Positions 26,643-35,913 are shown, counted from the stretch's first letter. The stretch is DNA of 64,000 nt from Ignavibacteria bacterium (GCA_041649015.1 JBAZNU010000001.1:186001-250000); one strand, 5' to 3'. Notes: generated from the letters alone by a model not told the origin. Made by a program: numbers and translations.

Positions 26643-26727
26643 TAATTATTAATAAATAGTTGACAGCATATTGGATGTCAGGTTAATCTTTATCAACACA
26701 GCAATATAATTTTAAACTTATTATCTA

Positions 26728-27180
26728 ATGATAATCGATAAACTAAGCAATTCAGGCATATATGAATTTAAAAATGAAAGAATAAAAAAGGCTATTACTT
26801 TTATCAAATCAACGGACATTGATTCACTTCCTGACTGCATGTCTGAAATTGATGGTGAAAATATTTATGTAATAAAAAGTGTTTACAAAACGAAAAACAA
26901 GGAAGAGTCTTATCTTGAAGCTCACAAAAAGTACATTGATATTCAGTATATAGTAAGCGGTACCGAAAAGATAGGATATGCGCCTTTGAATTCACAGAAA
27001 ATACATAAGGACTATGATGAAAAAAACGATTACGAACTTTATGGGGGCGAATGCTCTTACATAACTTTCAGCAAGGGTATGTTTGCAATACTCTTCCCCG
27101 AAGATTTACATAAGCCTGGTATAATTAATGACACTAATTCCGAAGATGTGACAAAGATTGTTGTAAAGGTAAGAGTTTAG
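26728..27180 (+). CDS. YhcH/YjgK/YiaL-family cupin-like protein
   Basis: 150 residues. EAHKKYIDIQYIVSGTEKIGYAPL and AILFPEDLHKPGI carry the metal-binding residues of the DUF386 (YhcH/YjgK/YiaL, TabA-like) beta-barrel family. Family members are linked with sugar anomer or sialic acid metabolism and biofilm control; the reaction is not settled. It is 78 bp upstream of the first FecR-like gene of the CHAT locus and could be cotranscribed, but nothing suggests a shared function. Confidence 0.88.
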   Translation: MIIDKLSNSGIYEFKNERIKKAITFIKSTDIDSLPDCMSEIDGENIYVIKSVYKTKNKEESYLEAHKKYIDIQYIVSGTEKIGYAPLNSQKIHKDYDEKNDYELYGGECSYITFSKGMFAILFPEDLHKPGIINDTNSEDVTKIVVKVRV

Positions 27181-27258
27181 TTAAATATCATAATAAAGTG
27201 TAATAAGGTACGGAGTTGAATAATCCGAATAAGATATTTTAAATTTTATAGTATAATA

Positions 27259-28071
27259 ATGAAATTAAAATTAATATTATTATTATTTTTCATTTTACTT
27301 ATGACGCCCTATCTGTTAAAAGCACAGGACTGTTATATTATTATGAAAATTAAAGGTACAATAGTGCTTGAAAGCACAGGACAAGTACTGCAGAAAGATG
27401 ACCAGATATGCGGAGACGATAAGGTCATATTCAAGACACCGGATGCTGCTGCATTAGTACACAGTTCTGCAAAAGGCAGGTACACGTTAAAAGCTAATAA
27501 AAGCAAAGTGGGTGAGCTTGAAGGTGTTATTACCAGTGCTGTCTCTTCCGCATTATCAAAAAAAACAGCCAACCTCGAGACAAAGAGCCTCGATTTACCT
27601 GTTAGAGATGTGTTTGATGTTGTTTATTGTGTAATTGACAAATTTGAGTATACTATTGATGATAATGTGTTTCCCGTCAATGATGATAATTATTTCTTGA
27701 TTCGTTTTAAATACAATAATATTCTTCAGGAAATAAGGTTAAATAATAACAATAATATTGTCTATCTGAACAAACAAGATATATCAGAAAAAATAGCAAA
27801 TAATGGAGAAATTAACCTGATAGAGGATGTTGCATTGTATTATTACAGTGGTCAGGACTCAGATAATCTGAAAATAGTGGACGCATTTGATTTATCGCTT
27901 CCTGATGAAAAAGCACTTGCGAATGAGCTTTCAAATTTTAAAGTACTACTTAAGACTTCCGGCAGGTCAGATGGACAAATTCAGGATGATCTTATTGTGT
28001 ATATGTATAATGCTTACGGTAATGTAAACAAGGATAGTTTTCTTAAATGGGTAAGCGATAATGTTAAATAA
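27259..28071 (+). CDS. Secreted FecR-like protein, paralogue 1 of the CHAT locus
   Basis: 270 residues. A signal peptide (MKLKLILLLFFILLMTPYLLKAQ) is followed by a short beta domain, residues ~24-85, with the FecR-like pattern: a repeated short-strand unit (GTIVLESTGQVLQKDD, VIFKTPDAAALVHS, GRYTLKANK). The C-terminal half (~125-270) is acidic and alpha/beta, ending SFLKWVSDNVK. A paralogue of the same size lies at 31956-32777; residues 24-85 are almost unchanged between the two, while the C-terminal halves differ much more. No catalytic motif. It is the first gene of a run of four that includes a CHAT-domain protein. Function unknown; a periplasmic sensor or regulatory partner is inferred. 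Confidence 0.75.
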   Translation: MKLKLILLLFFILLMTPYLLKAQDCYIIMKIKGTIVLESTGQVLQKDDQICGDDKVIFKTPDAAALVHSSAKGRYTLKANKSKVGELEGVITSAVSSALSKKTANLETKSLDLPVRDVFDVVYCVIDKFEYTIDDNVFPVNDDNYFLIRFKYNNILQEIRLNNNNNIVYLNKQDISEKIANNGEINLIEDVALYYYSGQDSDNLKIVDAFDLSLPDEKALANELSNFKVLLKTSGRSDGQIQDDLIVYMYNAYGNVNKDSFLKWVSDNVK

Positions 28072-28074
28072 ACA

Positions 28075-28096
28075 CCTCGTTTAAGCGGGGCTTTAT
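28075..28096 (+). terminator. Weak hairpin after FecR-like paralogue 1
   Basis: cctcgtt / aagcgggg can pair over about seven positions (including G-U) with a 2-nt loop, followed by ctttatt. It could cause partial termination inside the locus. Confidence 0.4.
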
Positions 28097-28188
28097 TCAT
28101 TATTGTTAGAATTAATTACTTCCGTGATATTTTATTGTATATTTTGATATACAATAATTATATATTTTAGTTCATAATAATATTAAGT

Positions 28189-30681
28189 ATGAAACATGTA
28201 TTTTTTACTATAATATTTCTTTCAATAATTTCATTTTCAACTCTCCCTGTACATTCACAGACACTTGACTCATTATTTGACAAAATAGATAATTACTTCG
28301 ATGCAGCATCATACGAACAGGCAGTTGAATATTCTGAAAAAGCTTTGTCCAAAGCAGAGAAAGATTACGGCAGTAAAAGCAGCCAGTATGCAATTGCACT
28401 CGATAAAAGAGGCCGGTTATACTGGATATACGGAGAGTATGAGACTGCAGAAAAATACTATCTTCAATCACTTGAAATAATAAAAAATAATACAGGAATA
28501 ACGAATTCTGTGTATGCAACTATTATGTTAAACCTTGCACAGCTTTATTCCTACATGGATAATTACAATAAATCTGAAAGGACATTTATTCAGGCCGTTG
28601 AGATAAGAAAACAGGTCTTTGGAGACAGGCATAACAATTACGCTGAGGCACTTTATCGCATGGCATCAATGTACTTTGATTTTAACCAGTTTGATAAAGC
28701 AGAAAAAACATATATTCAGGCTCTGGATGTAATAAAGAAAATCTCGGATTATGATTACTCTTTATTTGCTCAAATTTTGAGCGAGCTGAGTAACCTTTAT
28801 GAAGAGCAAAACCAATTTTATAAAATGCCTCCGCTTCTTAATGACCTCTTACAGTCAACAGAGAGAACGAAAGGAAAAGAGCATCCAGATTATAGGTTTT
28901 ATCTTTTGTGGTCCGCACAAATATTCTTCAAGATGAAACTAATGGATAAAGCAGAACCTTATATCCTCGAATGCTTATCGATTGACATTAAAGATATAAA
29001 CAACTCATTTTACTATCTATCTGAAAATGATAAACTCAGAATGATGGATTATTATCTCCAAAACGCCAGCCTTTATTATTCGTGCGCATTAGAGAGAATA
29101 AAAGATAATGATGATATGCTGAAAGATATTACAAATTTCAGACTGATGACAAAAGGCCTGGTACTTTATTCAACTAACGGTGTAAGGAAAAGAGTGTTTT
29201 CAACAGACGATCCTTCTATTGCATCAATATACAGTGAACTTATTGAAGTCAGAACGGAGCTGTCAAAAGCATATACAAAAACAATAGAAGAACAGCAAAA
29301 AGCAGATTTAAATATTAAAATACTTGAAGAAAAAGCAGAACAACTTGAAAGAAATCTCAGCAATTTATCTGAGTACTTTAAATCAGAGAAAGAAACCTAC
29401 AACGTAAACTGGGAAGATGTCAGAAACTCACTCAATTCAGATGAAGCTGCAATAGATTTTCTTAATTTCGAATACTTCGACAGTAATACAAACGATACTG
29501 TATACTGTGCAATTATCATTAAAAAAGATTTTCAAACCCCGATAATAATAAAACTTTGCAACAAACAAGATATTGATAAATATATAATTACTGAAGACGA
29601 AAACGATATTTATATCAAAAATGCTGTTGCCTGTAAAGGTCTTTATGAATTGATCTGGAAACCACTTGAGGGATATCTCGAAAACAGTAAAATTGTCTAT
29701 ATATCAACGTCCGGTATACTTAACAGAGTATCGTTTCACGCCCTTGCAACCGATGATAACACCTATTTAATCGATAAGTATGATATCAGATACACGGGTA
29801 ATCTCAAAGATATAATAACACTCGCAAAAAACAGAAAAACCGGACAGGGTAATAACAAAGCAAGTATTTTTGGAGGGATAAAATACGATTTAGACCCTTC
29901 AGAAATGTCAGACAATGCAAATAGGTTTAGAAATATTCAGCAAGATGAAGCTGAGAATAAAGTGAGCATAAATGAAATCATCGGAAACTCTGAAGACAGA
30001 GGCAGGGGTTGGAAATATCTAAAGGGCACGGTGGCAGAAGCCGAAAAAATATATGATTTACTTCGAAAAAATAATTATGATGTCTCGATGTTTGCGGGAG
30101 GAGACGGTAACGAAGAAGCATTCAGGTCTTTGAGCGGTAGTAATTCACCTTCAATTATTCATCTCGCAACACATGGTTTCTTTTTTCCCGGTCCGCAAAA
30201 ACTCCAGCAAGATGAGAAACTTGTAAAAAACATAAATAACTCAAGAAGTGCTTTCAAAAATGATATAAATCCTATGTTCAGGTCAGGAATTGTACTTGCA
30301 GGAGCCAACAATATTTGGAAAAACGGAAAGAATATTGAAGGTGTAGAAGACGGAATATTAACTGCATATGAAGTCAGCGGTATGAACCTTCTTAATACAG
30401 ACCTGGTGATACTATCTGCCTGTGAATCAGGACTGGGAGATGTGCGCGGAGATGAGGGGGTATTTGGACTCCAGCGGTCATTTAAAATTGCCGGTGCAAA
30501 GAACATAATTGTAAGCTTATGGAAAGTACCCGATAAAGAGACAGCAGAATTAATGGAATTGTTCTATTCCAACTGGATTGACAAGAAGATGCAATTGGAA
30601 GAAGCATTTGCAGAAGCTCAGAAAAGTATGCGTTTAAAGTATATTGAACCTTATTACTGGGCAGCTTTTGTACTAATATAA
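28189..30681 (+). CDS. Secreted TPR-CHAT caspase-like protein
   Basis: 830 residues. A signal peptide (MKHVFFTIIFLSIISFSTLPVHSQ) exports it. Residues ~40-260 are tetratricopeptide repeats (AEKYYLQSLEIIKNN, YAEALYRMASMYFDF, KAEKTYIQALDVIKK), followed by a coiled-coil-like stretch (~345-400). Residues ~530-830 form a CHAT domain with the catalytic pair His662 (HLATHGFFFPG) and Cys745 (LSACESGLGD), both present. CHAT domains are caspase/separase-related proteases; TPR-CHAT proteins are known in Craspase (type III-E CRISPR) and with gasdermins, but those are cytoplasmic. Here the signal peptide places it in the periplasm. It sits between a FecR-like gene and a CHASE2-like gene. Confidence 0.9.
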   Translation: MKHVFFTIIFLSIISFSTLPVHSQTLDSLFDKIDNYFDAASYEQAVEYSEKALSKAEKDYGSKSSQYAIALDKRGRLYWIYGEYETAEKYYLQSLEIIKNNTGITNSVYATIMLNLAQLYSYMDNYNKSERTFIQAVEIRKQVFGDRHNNYAEALYRMASMYFDFNQFDKAEKTYIQALDVIKKISDYDYSLFAQILSELSNLYEEQNQFYKMPPLLNDLLQSTERTKGKEHPDYRFYLLWSAQIFFKMKLMDKAEPYILECLSIDIKDINNSFYYLSENDKLRMMDYYLQNASLYYSCALERIKDNDDMLKDITNFRLMTKGLVLYSTNGVRKRVFSTDDPSIASIYSELIEVRTELSKAYTKTIEEQQKADLNIKILEEKAEQLERNLSNLSEYFKSEKETYNVNWEDVRNSLNSDEAAIDFLNFEYFDSNTNDTVYCAIIIKKDFQTPIIIKLCNKQDIDKYIITEDENDIYIKNAVACKGLYELIWKPLEGYLENSKIVYISTSGILNRVSFHALATDDNTYLIDKYDIRYTGNLKDIITLAKNRKTGQGNNKASIFGGIKYDLDPSEMSDNANRFRNIQQDEAENKVSINEIIGNSEDRGRGWKYLKGTVAEAEKIYDLLRKNNYDVSMFAGGDGNEEAFRSLSGSNSPSIIHLATHGFFFPGPQKLQQDEKLVKNINNSRSAFKNDINPMFRSGIVLAGANNIWKNGKNIEGVEDGILTAYEVSGMNLLNTDLVILSACESGLGDVRGDEGVFGLQRSFKIAGAKNIIVSLWKVPDKETAELMELFYSNWIDKKMQLEEAFAEAQKSMRLKYIEPYYWAAFVLI

Positions 30682-30709
30682 TAATTTTTCATTTAACGAA
30701 TTATTAAAA

Positions 30710-31936
30710 ATGTCAAGATTTAATGTACTGAAAATTTTTAAGAATAAGAGACGATTCAGGTTAATTGTTGCAAGTATTCTTCATGCTCTGTTTCTTGTTG
30801 CTGTAACACTCTGGTTACTTCAGAAAAATTATACATATGGAGATGAAAAGTTTGTTATACGCTGGAGCTCAATAATAAAGAAAATGGTCTTTAAAATAGA
30901 TGATAAACCACCAAGGAACGATCTTCTCTTTATAAACACATCCTATGACAACATGCTTATTGACAGACTTGATGATGACGGATTCTCTGTGGGAAATCAG
31001 GTTATAACTGACAGGGAAAAGCTTTCGAGACTGTTTGAAATAATGAAAAATAATAACTCAAACCATAAATACGTAATCTGTGATATTTTCTTTAAAGACC
31101 CATCTCCTTATGACTCTTCTCTGAACGAAAATATTATGAAATTAAAGAATATTATAATACCTTATCATATCAGTTCAGATAGCGAAATTCAGGAGCCGCT
31201 TTTTAAAATCAATAAGGGCTTTTCAGACTACAACATTATCGAAGGTTCTTTCCTGAAATACTCACTGATTCAGTTGGATTCACTTCCGAGCCTTCCTCTT
31301 AAAATGTATATGGATTTATATAATGCAAGTTTTTCAGGTAAGGGAATTATATGTCTAATGAACGGAAAACCGGCATTCAATACAGTGATTATTGATTTCA
31401 AGGTAAGATATTATGATATACGAGAAGACATGTCCCCAGAGCCGTATCCTTATGTAAACCTTGGAGAGTTTATGTCTCTTCCAGATTCTGTAATTGCTAA
31501 AACAATTAAAGACAGGATAGTAATAATAGGTGATTTGCAGGAAAGAGACATGCATCAGACTTTAATTGGTACGATGCCGGGATCTATAATACTGTTAAAC
31601 GTTTTTCTTACTTTAAAAGAGTCTGAAAATCTCATTAAACCGTTGTTTCTGGCTATATTGTTTTTAACTTATTTTCTTATTTCACTTGATGTTTTTTCCG
31701 ACAAAAATATACTTGAGCGAAAATACATCAGAATGCTTTCACAGAATCGTATTGGTAAATTTTTTGTCAAACTTTTTAAGTATATTTCTTATCTGATTAT
31801 TGCATCGGTTATTATTTACATATTGTATAATATTCATTTAAATATTTTAATAATTGCATTATACTTTAATTTTATTGATTCTCTTTTAATTAAAATACGA
31901 AACAAACAAAAGGCAAAATTTGAAGCCGGCATATAG
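30710..31936 (+). CDS. CHASE2-like membrane protein without an output domain
   Basis: 408 residues. A first membrane helix (~20-40: LIVASILHALFLVAVTLWLL) is followed by a ~240-residue extracytoplasmic domain containing DRIVIIGDLQERDMHQTLIGTMPGSIILLNVFL, the CHASE2 C-terminal signature. Three more hydrophobic helices follow (~305-325, ~350-365, ~370-395). CHASE2 is an extracellular sensor domain usually attached to kinases or cyclases, but the C-terminus here is short, basic and lacks any kinase, cyclase or phosphodiesterase domain. It starts 28 bp after the CHAT gene and 19 bp before FecR-like paralogue 2, so it is part of one operon. CHASE2 next to CHAT-domain proteins is also seen in cyanobacterial gene sets. 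Confidence 0.8.
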   Translation: MSRFNVLKIFKNKRRFRLIVASILHALFLVAVTLWLLQKNYTYGDEKFVIRWSSIIKKMVFKIDDKPPRNDLLFINTSYDNMLIDRLDDDGFSVGNQVITDREKLSRLFEIMKNNNSNHKYVICDIFFKDPSPYDSSLNENIMKLKNIIIPYHISSDSEIQEPLFKINKGFSDYNIIEGSFLKYSLIQLDSLPSLPLKMYMDLYNASFSGKGIICLMNGKPAFNTVIIDFKVRYYDIREDMSPEPYPYVNLGEFMSLPDSVIAKTIKDRIVIIGDLQERDMHQTLIGTMPGSIILLNVFLTLKESENLIKPLFLAILFLTYFLISLDVFSDKNILERKYIRMLSQNRIGKFFVKLFKYISYLIIASVIIYILYNIHLNILIIALYFNFIDSLLIKIRNKQKAKFEAGI

Positions 31937-31955
31937 AATCATTATATTTTAAATT

Positions 31956-32777
31956 ATGAAAAATAAAATAATAATATTACTGATATTTGTTTTTCTTGTT
32001 TCTTCTATTCTTTTGAAGGGACAGGATTGCTACATAATAATGAAGATAAAAGGAACTATTGTACTTGAGAGTACAGGTCAGGTTCTTCAGAAAGACGACC
32101 AGATATGCGGAAATGATAATGTCATTTTCAAAACAGCGGATGCTGTAGCTATTGTACACAGTACTTCAAAAGGGAAGTACACACTTAGAGCTAATAAAAA
32201 CAGAACCAGTGAAATTGAGGAGGTAATCATAAGTACTGTGTCAACAGTATTATCAAAAAACACGGCAAATCTCTCAACTCTCGATACAAGAAGTTCAGAT
32301 AATCCCCTGATTGATGACTTCGGAACTTCATTTTGCGTTATAGATAATTATGAACTCTATTTAGATGAAGATAAGTATCCCTCAGGGAAAGACTATTACT
32401 TTATGATTTGTTTTATCTACAATGATTCCCCAATTGAAACAAAACTTGAAAATAACAATAACGTTGTTTACTTGAACAAGGAAATCATATTTAAACCATT
32501 ATCAAAAGATGCAGAACTGACTAAATTAGAAAATGTTTCGTTGTATTATTGCAGCAATAAAAACCCGGATAAGCCCCTATTAATTAACGCCTTTGACTTA
32601 TCGTTCCCTGATGAAAGGATACTTAAAGATGAACTTTCCAATTATATAATGCTGCTAAGAACATCAGGAAAAACAGAAGAGGATATTCAGGAAGAGCTGA
32701 TAGAGTACATGTTTGATGTTTATGGAAGTGTTAACAATGAAAACTTTCTTAAGTGGGTAAATGAGAACGTAAAATAA
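31956..32777 (+). CDS. Secreted FecR-like protein, paralogue 2 of the CHAT locus
   Basis: 273 residues with a signal peptide (MKNKIIILLIFVFLVSSILLKGQ). Residues 24-85 match paralogue 1 almost throughout (DCYIIMKIKGTIVLEST, VLQKDDQICG, VIFKTADA, VHSTSKGKYTLRANK) although the DNA differs at many third codon positions, which points to protein-level selection. The C-terminal half keeps the layout (CVID, NNNNVVYLNK, DLSFPDE) and the end NFLKWVNENVK but has diverged. It closes the CHAT/CHASE2 operon. A frameshifted end of a third copy occurs ~270 bp downstream. Confidence 0.75.
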   Translation: MKNKIIILLIFVFLVSSILLKGQDCYIIMKIKGTIVLESTGQVLQKDDQICGNDNVIFKTADAVAIVHSTSKGKYTLRANKNRTSEIEEVIISTVSTVLSKNTANLSTLDTRSSDNPLIDDFGTSFCVIDNYELYLDEDKYPSGKDYYFMICFIYNDSPIETKLENNNNVVYLNKEIIFKPLSKDAELTKLENVSLYYCSNKNPDKPLLINAFDLSFPDERILKDELSNYIMLLRTSGKTEEDIQEELIEYMFDVYGSVNNENFLKWVNENVK

Positions 32778-32847
32778 ATAAACCTGTTTTTCCGAAAGAG
32801 ATTATGAACCTGAATAATTTTGATTTAACTAATAAAATTAGATACTT

Positions 32848-33021
32848 TTGACTGAGATACTAATTATAAGACCGCAAAGCATACAACTGGGTGATACTAT
32901 TTGTTCACTCCCTATGTTCAAAGCACTGAAGAATAAATATCCTGATTCTTATAAAACATTTATAGGATGTCCGACTAATTATAACATTAATCTAAAGAAA
33001 CTGAAACGGTATATAGATTAA
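32848..33021 (+). pseudogene. Truncated duplicate of the GT9 glycosyltransferase gene
   Basis: From a TTG at 32848, 57 codons read MTEILIIRPQSIQLGDTICS and on to the stop at 33019-33021. They match the first 57 residues of the intact GT9 gene at 36080 (also TTG-started) with few substitutions. In-frame stop and loss of homology after ~70 codons show it is a fragment. It is one of two relics in the 32778-33138 spacer. Confidence 0.8.
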
Positions 33022-33047
33022 TTTATAATATTCGGAAAGATAACATC

Positions 33048-33087
33048 GAGACAGTTTTCTTAAATGGTAAAAGGATAATGTAAAATA
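33048..33087 (+). pseudogene. 3' relic of a third FecR-like paralogue
   Basis: acagttttcttaaatgg followed by gataatg and aaaataa corresponds to the C-terminal SFLKW..DNVK of the two FecR-like paralogues, including the stop, but one G is missing after TGG so the frame is broken. About 40 bp survive, directly after the GT9 fragment. Confidence 0.6.
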
Positions 33088-33118
33088 AAACCCCCTTTTC
33101 TCGTTAAAGAATAAGGGG
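33085..33118 (-). terminator. Terminator of the GH81 gene
   Basis: On the minus strand, cccctt (33113-33118 complement) pairs with aagggg (33092-33097 complement) around a loop of about 15 nt in which further pairing is possible, followed by the T-rich ggttttatttt. It lies ~20 bp past the GH81 stop. Confidence 0.65.
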
Positions 33119-33138
33119 CAATAATTACTTGTTATTAT

Positions 33139-35913
33139 TTATTTTAAAAGAATAATCTTTTTAGATGCAGCGAAACTGCCAGCTTGTATCCTGTAAACAT
33201 ACATACCGCTTGACAAACCTGCTGCGTTAAAATCAACAGTATATGTTCCTGTTTTCAGTTCCTGATTTACAAGAGTTCTCATTTTCCGTCCGAGAATGTC
33301 AAAAACTTCAAGCCTTACTAATCCGCTTTTCGGAAGTTCAAATTTTATAGTAGTTGCAGGATTAAAAGGATTTGGATATGCATCGTAAAGTTTAAACTGA
33401 TTTGGTGTCACAGTACCGATATTATTTATGCCGACACTTGCATACATCCTTGTTAGAATTCCGTAGAATACATTTGATTTTGAAGTCCCGTCATCAAAAT
33501 TTCCTGCAAATCCTCTGTAATTCTGGAAGTTTGCGTATGCGAGCTGCGGTACTGCAATTGCCTGCACAGGAATATTGTAGGTCATAACAGGCCATATTGC
33601 AATATTTTGAGTCGTAAATAATGTTAAATCCTGAAAGAGTGTTGATGGTTGATTGTTTGTATAAACTTTATTCCATACTTCAGATGCATAATTAAAGTCC
33701 CACATCTTTTCTATGAACGGGACAAACGGAAGCATATGCACGCCATAAATATATCTTGGAATATTACCGTATGTATTGCTTATAACAAGGCTATGCCATA
33801 AATTACCGACAACAAGATGTTTCGAGTTATAATCAGAATACGCAGGGTTCGTGCTTTGAAATGTTCTATAATATTTTCTAAATGCTCGTATTTCTGATGC
33901 AAGCATAAGCTTGCCAGTATTTTTTAGGTTATCATTTCCCATCGCAAGCCCGAAAAGATACATTCCATAATATGCCGTGGCTGCTTCACTCACGCTTTCC
34001 TGGTCTCTGCCAGCTCCCTGTGTCTGCACTCCGTTCATCCATGAGTTGCCGTCATACCAGTCTTTATGTCTATGCATTGGAAAGTAAGGGTCCTTAGTAG
34101 AGGCAGACGGAGAGGCAGGATTCCCTATATCCCTGCAAAGAGCAAGTACTTTGTTGAAATAGTCATTTCCATTATCGGAAAATAAATTCGGTTTCTTTTT
34201 AGCAACAACAGCCGCTGCATAGATCACATAACCATAATGAAATGCATGGTCATTGTATCTGGCATTTCCAAAATCAAAATTATACACAAGGGGGTCGCTA
34301 TTATCCATAGCAACATAAGAAAGATACGAGATAATTCCTCCGTATCGGTTATCCCAAATCAGCTTGTTATTCTGTCCTCCAGACCAAGAAGGGGGAGGAG
34401 GATTCCATGTCAGATTTGTACCGTCAACCCATTTTTTAATAAAATTAAAAACAGTATCTCTCGCCGCCGATGAAAGGATTGTCAGAGTATCTTTTCTCCA
34501 GTTACCAGGATCCGAAACTTGATACCTCTCTATAAGTTCGTCGGCAATAACAATCACCCTTGCCATTCTGGTAATATTCTTTCCAAATCCATAAGGAGAG
34601 GTAGTAGGTTGATTTGTACCGTTTGGAATCTGATATTTAGCGCCCACGGTTGTATCAAAATCTGCTTTTAAATGAAAGTAAAGTGAATCATACCATTTTG
34701 TTGTATTGTTAGGAACATTCGTCAGATTACCTGCGGCTCCATACCATGAGTAATCAGGTATCATATTTTCTATCATGTTCCAAGTTTTACCGTAGACCTC
34801 CTTCATGTCGCCTCTCATGGTTTTGAACTTTAGTGTGTTTGAAGTAGCATTTGTGAGCATATCCTGATGATGAGGCAGTGACATCATAAGAAGTGAGTCA
34901 CTATTGCTATTTGTAATAAAGTTAAAATTAAAATTGAATTTTGTAGTATCTGATGTAACAGAAGAAGAAATTTTTCCGCTTAAAGGTATATATTTAGAAT
35001 ATCTGTCGAGCAGATCGAGCCTTGCGGATGAATCTGCGGCATTCGGATCTGCATTCTGAGTTGTAACATATGCTATTCTTAAGTATCCGGTAAAAGGATT
35101 GGAGCATGTAATTTCTCCAGGTAGAAAAGAAAGCGTAACATCACTCGTTGAGTAAAGAACAAAAAGCTGCTTATTTGAACCAGCTCCCGCCAAATAGATC
35201 TTAAATCTGTTACCCGTTATAACAGTAGCCGGAGAAGCCTGTATTGGATTTCCATTAACAGAAAGCATTGAATTATATGGGGTGTAAAACAATGGCCTCA
35301 AGTTTTGATATTTCATAGTATAATAAGGCATACCTCTAACAACCGGACACTCCATGTAACCTGACCCTGCAGACCATCTGAATGTTGCGGATAAGTCATC
35401 ATAATTATAAAGTGCTCCTTTTGTAATCAATGCACTGTCCAGTGTGCCGAAATAATAATAAACTGAGGACAACCAGTTGACCTGATTTGTCGTATCAGCC
35501 GGATTCCAACTCCAGTTAAAGAACTGATGGTCAGGGGTTACATATCCGAATCCGAAGAGTTTGGTGTTTGTAATTTCTCCTGATGATTTATAGGCGGCTA
35601 TCATATAAGGAAAAGGGAATATCTTTTCCGCACCTACATCCTGCCTGCCCGGTACGTAGTTGAAAGACGGAAATGTACCCTGCTTCATTATTGCATTTGC
35701 AAACCATGCATTCGTCGGATATGGAAATTTTAACGAGTCATACATGTATGTCAGCGGAATTTTGTTCTGAACGGCACTTCCGAGCGTAGCAAGATAAGGC
35801 TGTGACGTCGAGAAAGGCTGTCCGTAGTTCCATTGCGAATATGAATCTTGATTAAGTACCAAAACGGAAATCATTGTTAAGATGACAAAGAATAGAAGTT
35901 GTTTTGCTCTCAT
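33139..35913 (-). CDS. T9SS-sorted GH81 endo-beta-1,3-glucanase
   Basis: 924 residues. Signal peptide (MRAKQLLFFVILTMISVLVLNQDSYS). The N-terminal beta-sandwich (KIPLTYMYDSLKFPYPTNAWFANAI) and the (alpha/alpha)6 domain with DHAFHYGYVIYAAAVV and DWYDGNSWMNGVQTQGAGRDQE near residue 637, the GH81 catalytic segment with Asp and Glu, identify a laminarinase-type glucanase acting on beta-1,3-glucan. The last ~85 residues (YPNPFNPATTIKFELP, LRVEVFDILGRKMR-type text, LSSGMYVYRIQ) are a type IX sorting domain, so it is secreted to the surface or medium. It is monocistronic, with its own terminator. Confidence 0.9.
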   Translation of the reverse strand: MRAKQLLFFVILTMISVLVLNQDSYSQWNYGQPFSTSQPYLATLGSAVQNKIPLTYMYDSLKFPYPTNAWFANAIMKQGTFPSFNYVPGRQDVGAEKIFPFPYMIAAYKSSGEITNTKLFGFGYVTPDHQFFNWSWNPADTTNQVNWLSSVYYYFGTLDSALITKGALYNYDDLSATFRWSAGSGYMECPVVRGMPYYTMKYQNLRPLFYTPYNSMLSVNGNPIQASPATVITGNRFKIYLAGAGSNKQLFVLYSTSDVTLSFLPGEITCSNPFTGYLRIAYVTTQNADPNAADSSARLDLLDRYSKYIPLSGKISSSVTSDTTKFNFNFNFITNSNSDSLLMMSLPHHQDMLTNATSNTLKFKTMRGDMKEVYGKTWNMIENMIPDYSWYGAAGNLTNVPNNTTKWYDSLYFHLKADFDTTVGAKYQIPNGTNQPTTSPYGFGKNITRMARVIVIADELIERYQVSDPGNWRKDTLTILSSAARDTVFNFIKKWVDGTNLTWNPPPPSWSGGQNNKLIWDNRYGGIISYLSYVAMDNSDPLVYNFDFGNARYNDHAFHYGYVIYAAAVVAKKKPNLFSDNGNDYFNKVLALCRDIGNPASPSASTKDPYFPMHRHKDWYDGNSWMNGVQTQGAGRDQESVSEAATAYYGMYLFGLAMGNDNLKNTGKLMLASEIRAFRKYYRTFQSTNPAYSDYNSKHLVVGNLWHSLVISNTYGNIPRYIYGVHMLPFVPFIEKMWDFNYASEVWNKVYTNNQPSTLFQDLTLFTTQNIAIWPVMTYNIPVQAIAVPQLAYANFQNYRGFAGNFDDGTSKSNVFYGILTRMYASVGINNIGTVTPNQFKLYDAYPNPFNPATTIKFELPKSGLVRLEVFDILGRKMRTLVNQELKTGTYTVDFNAAGLSSGMYVYRIQAGSFAASKKIILLK

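Noticed and set aside
28189..30681. CHAT protein as a cytoplasmic defence (Craspase or gasdermin) protease
   Set aside because: A clear signal peptide exports it, and there is no type III-E CRISPR or gasdermin gene nearby.
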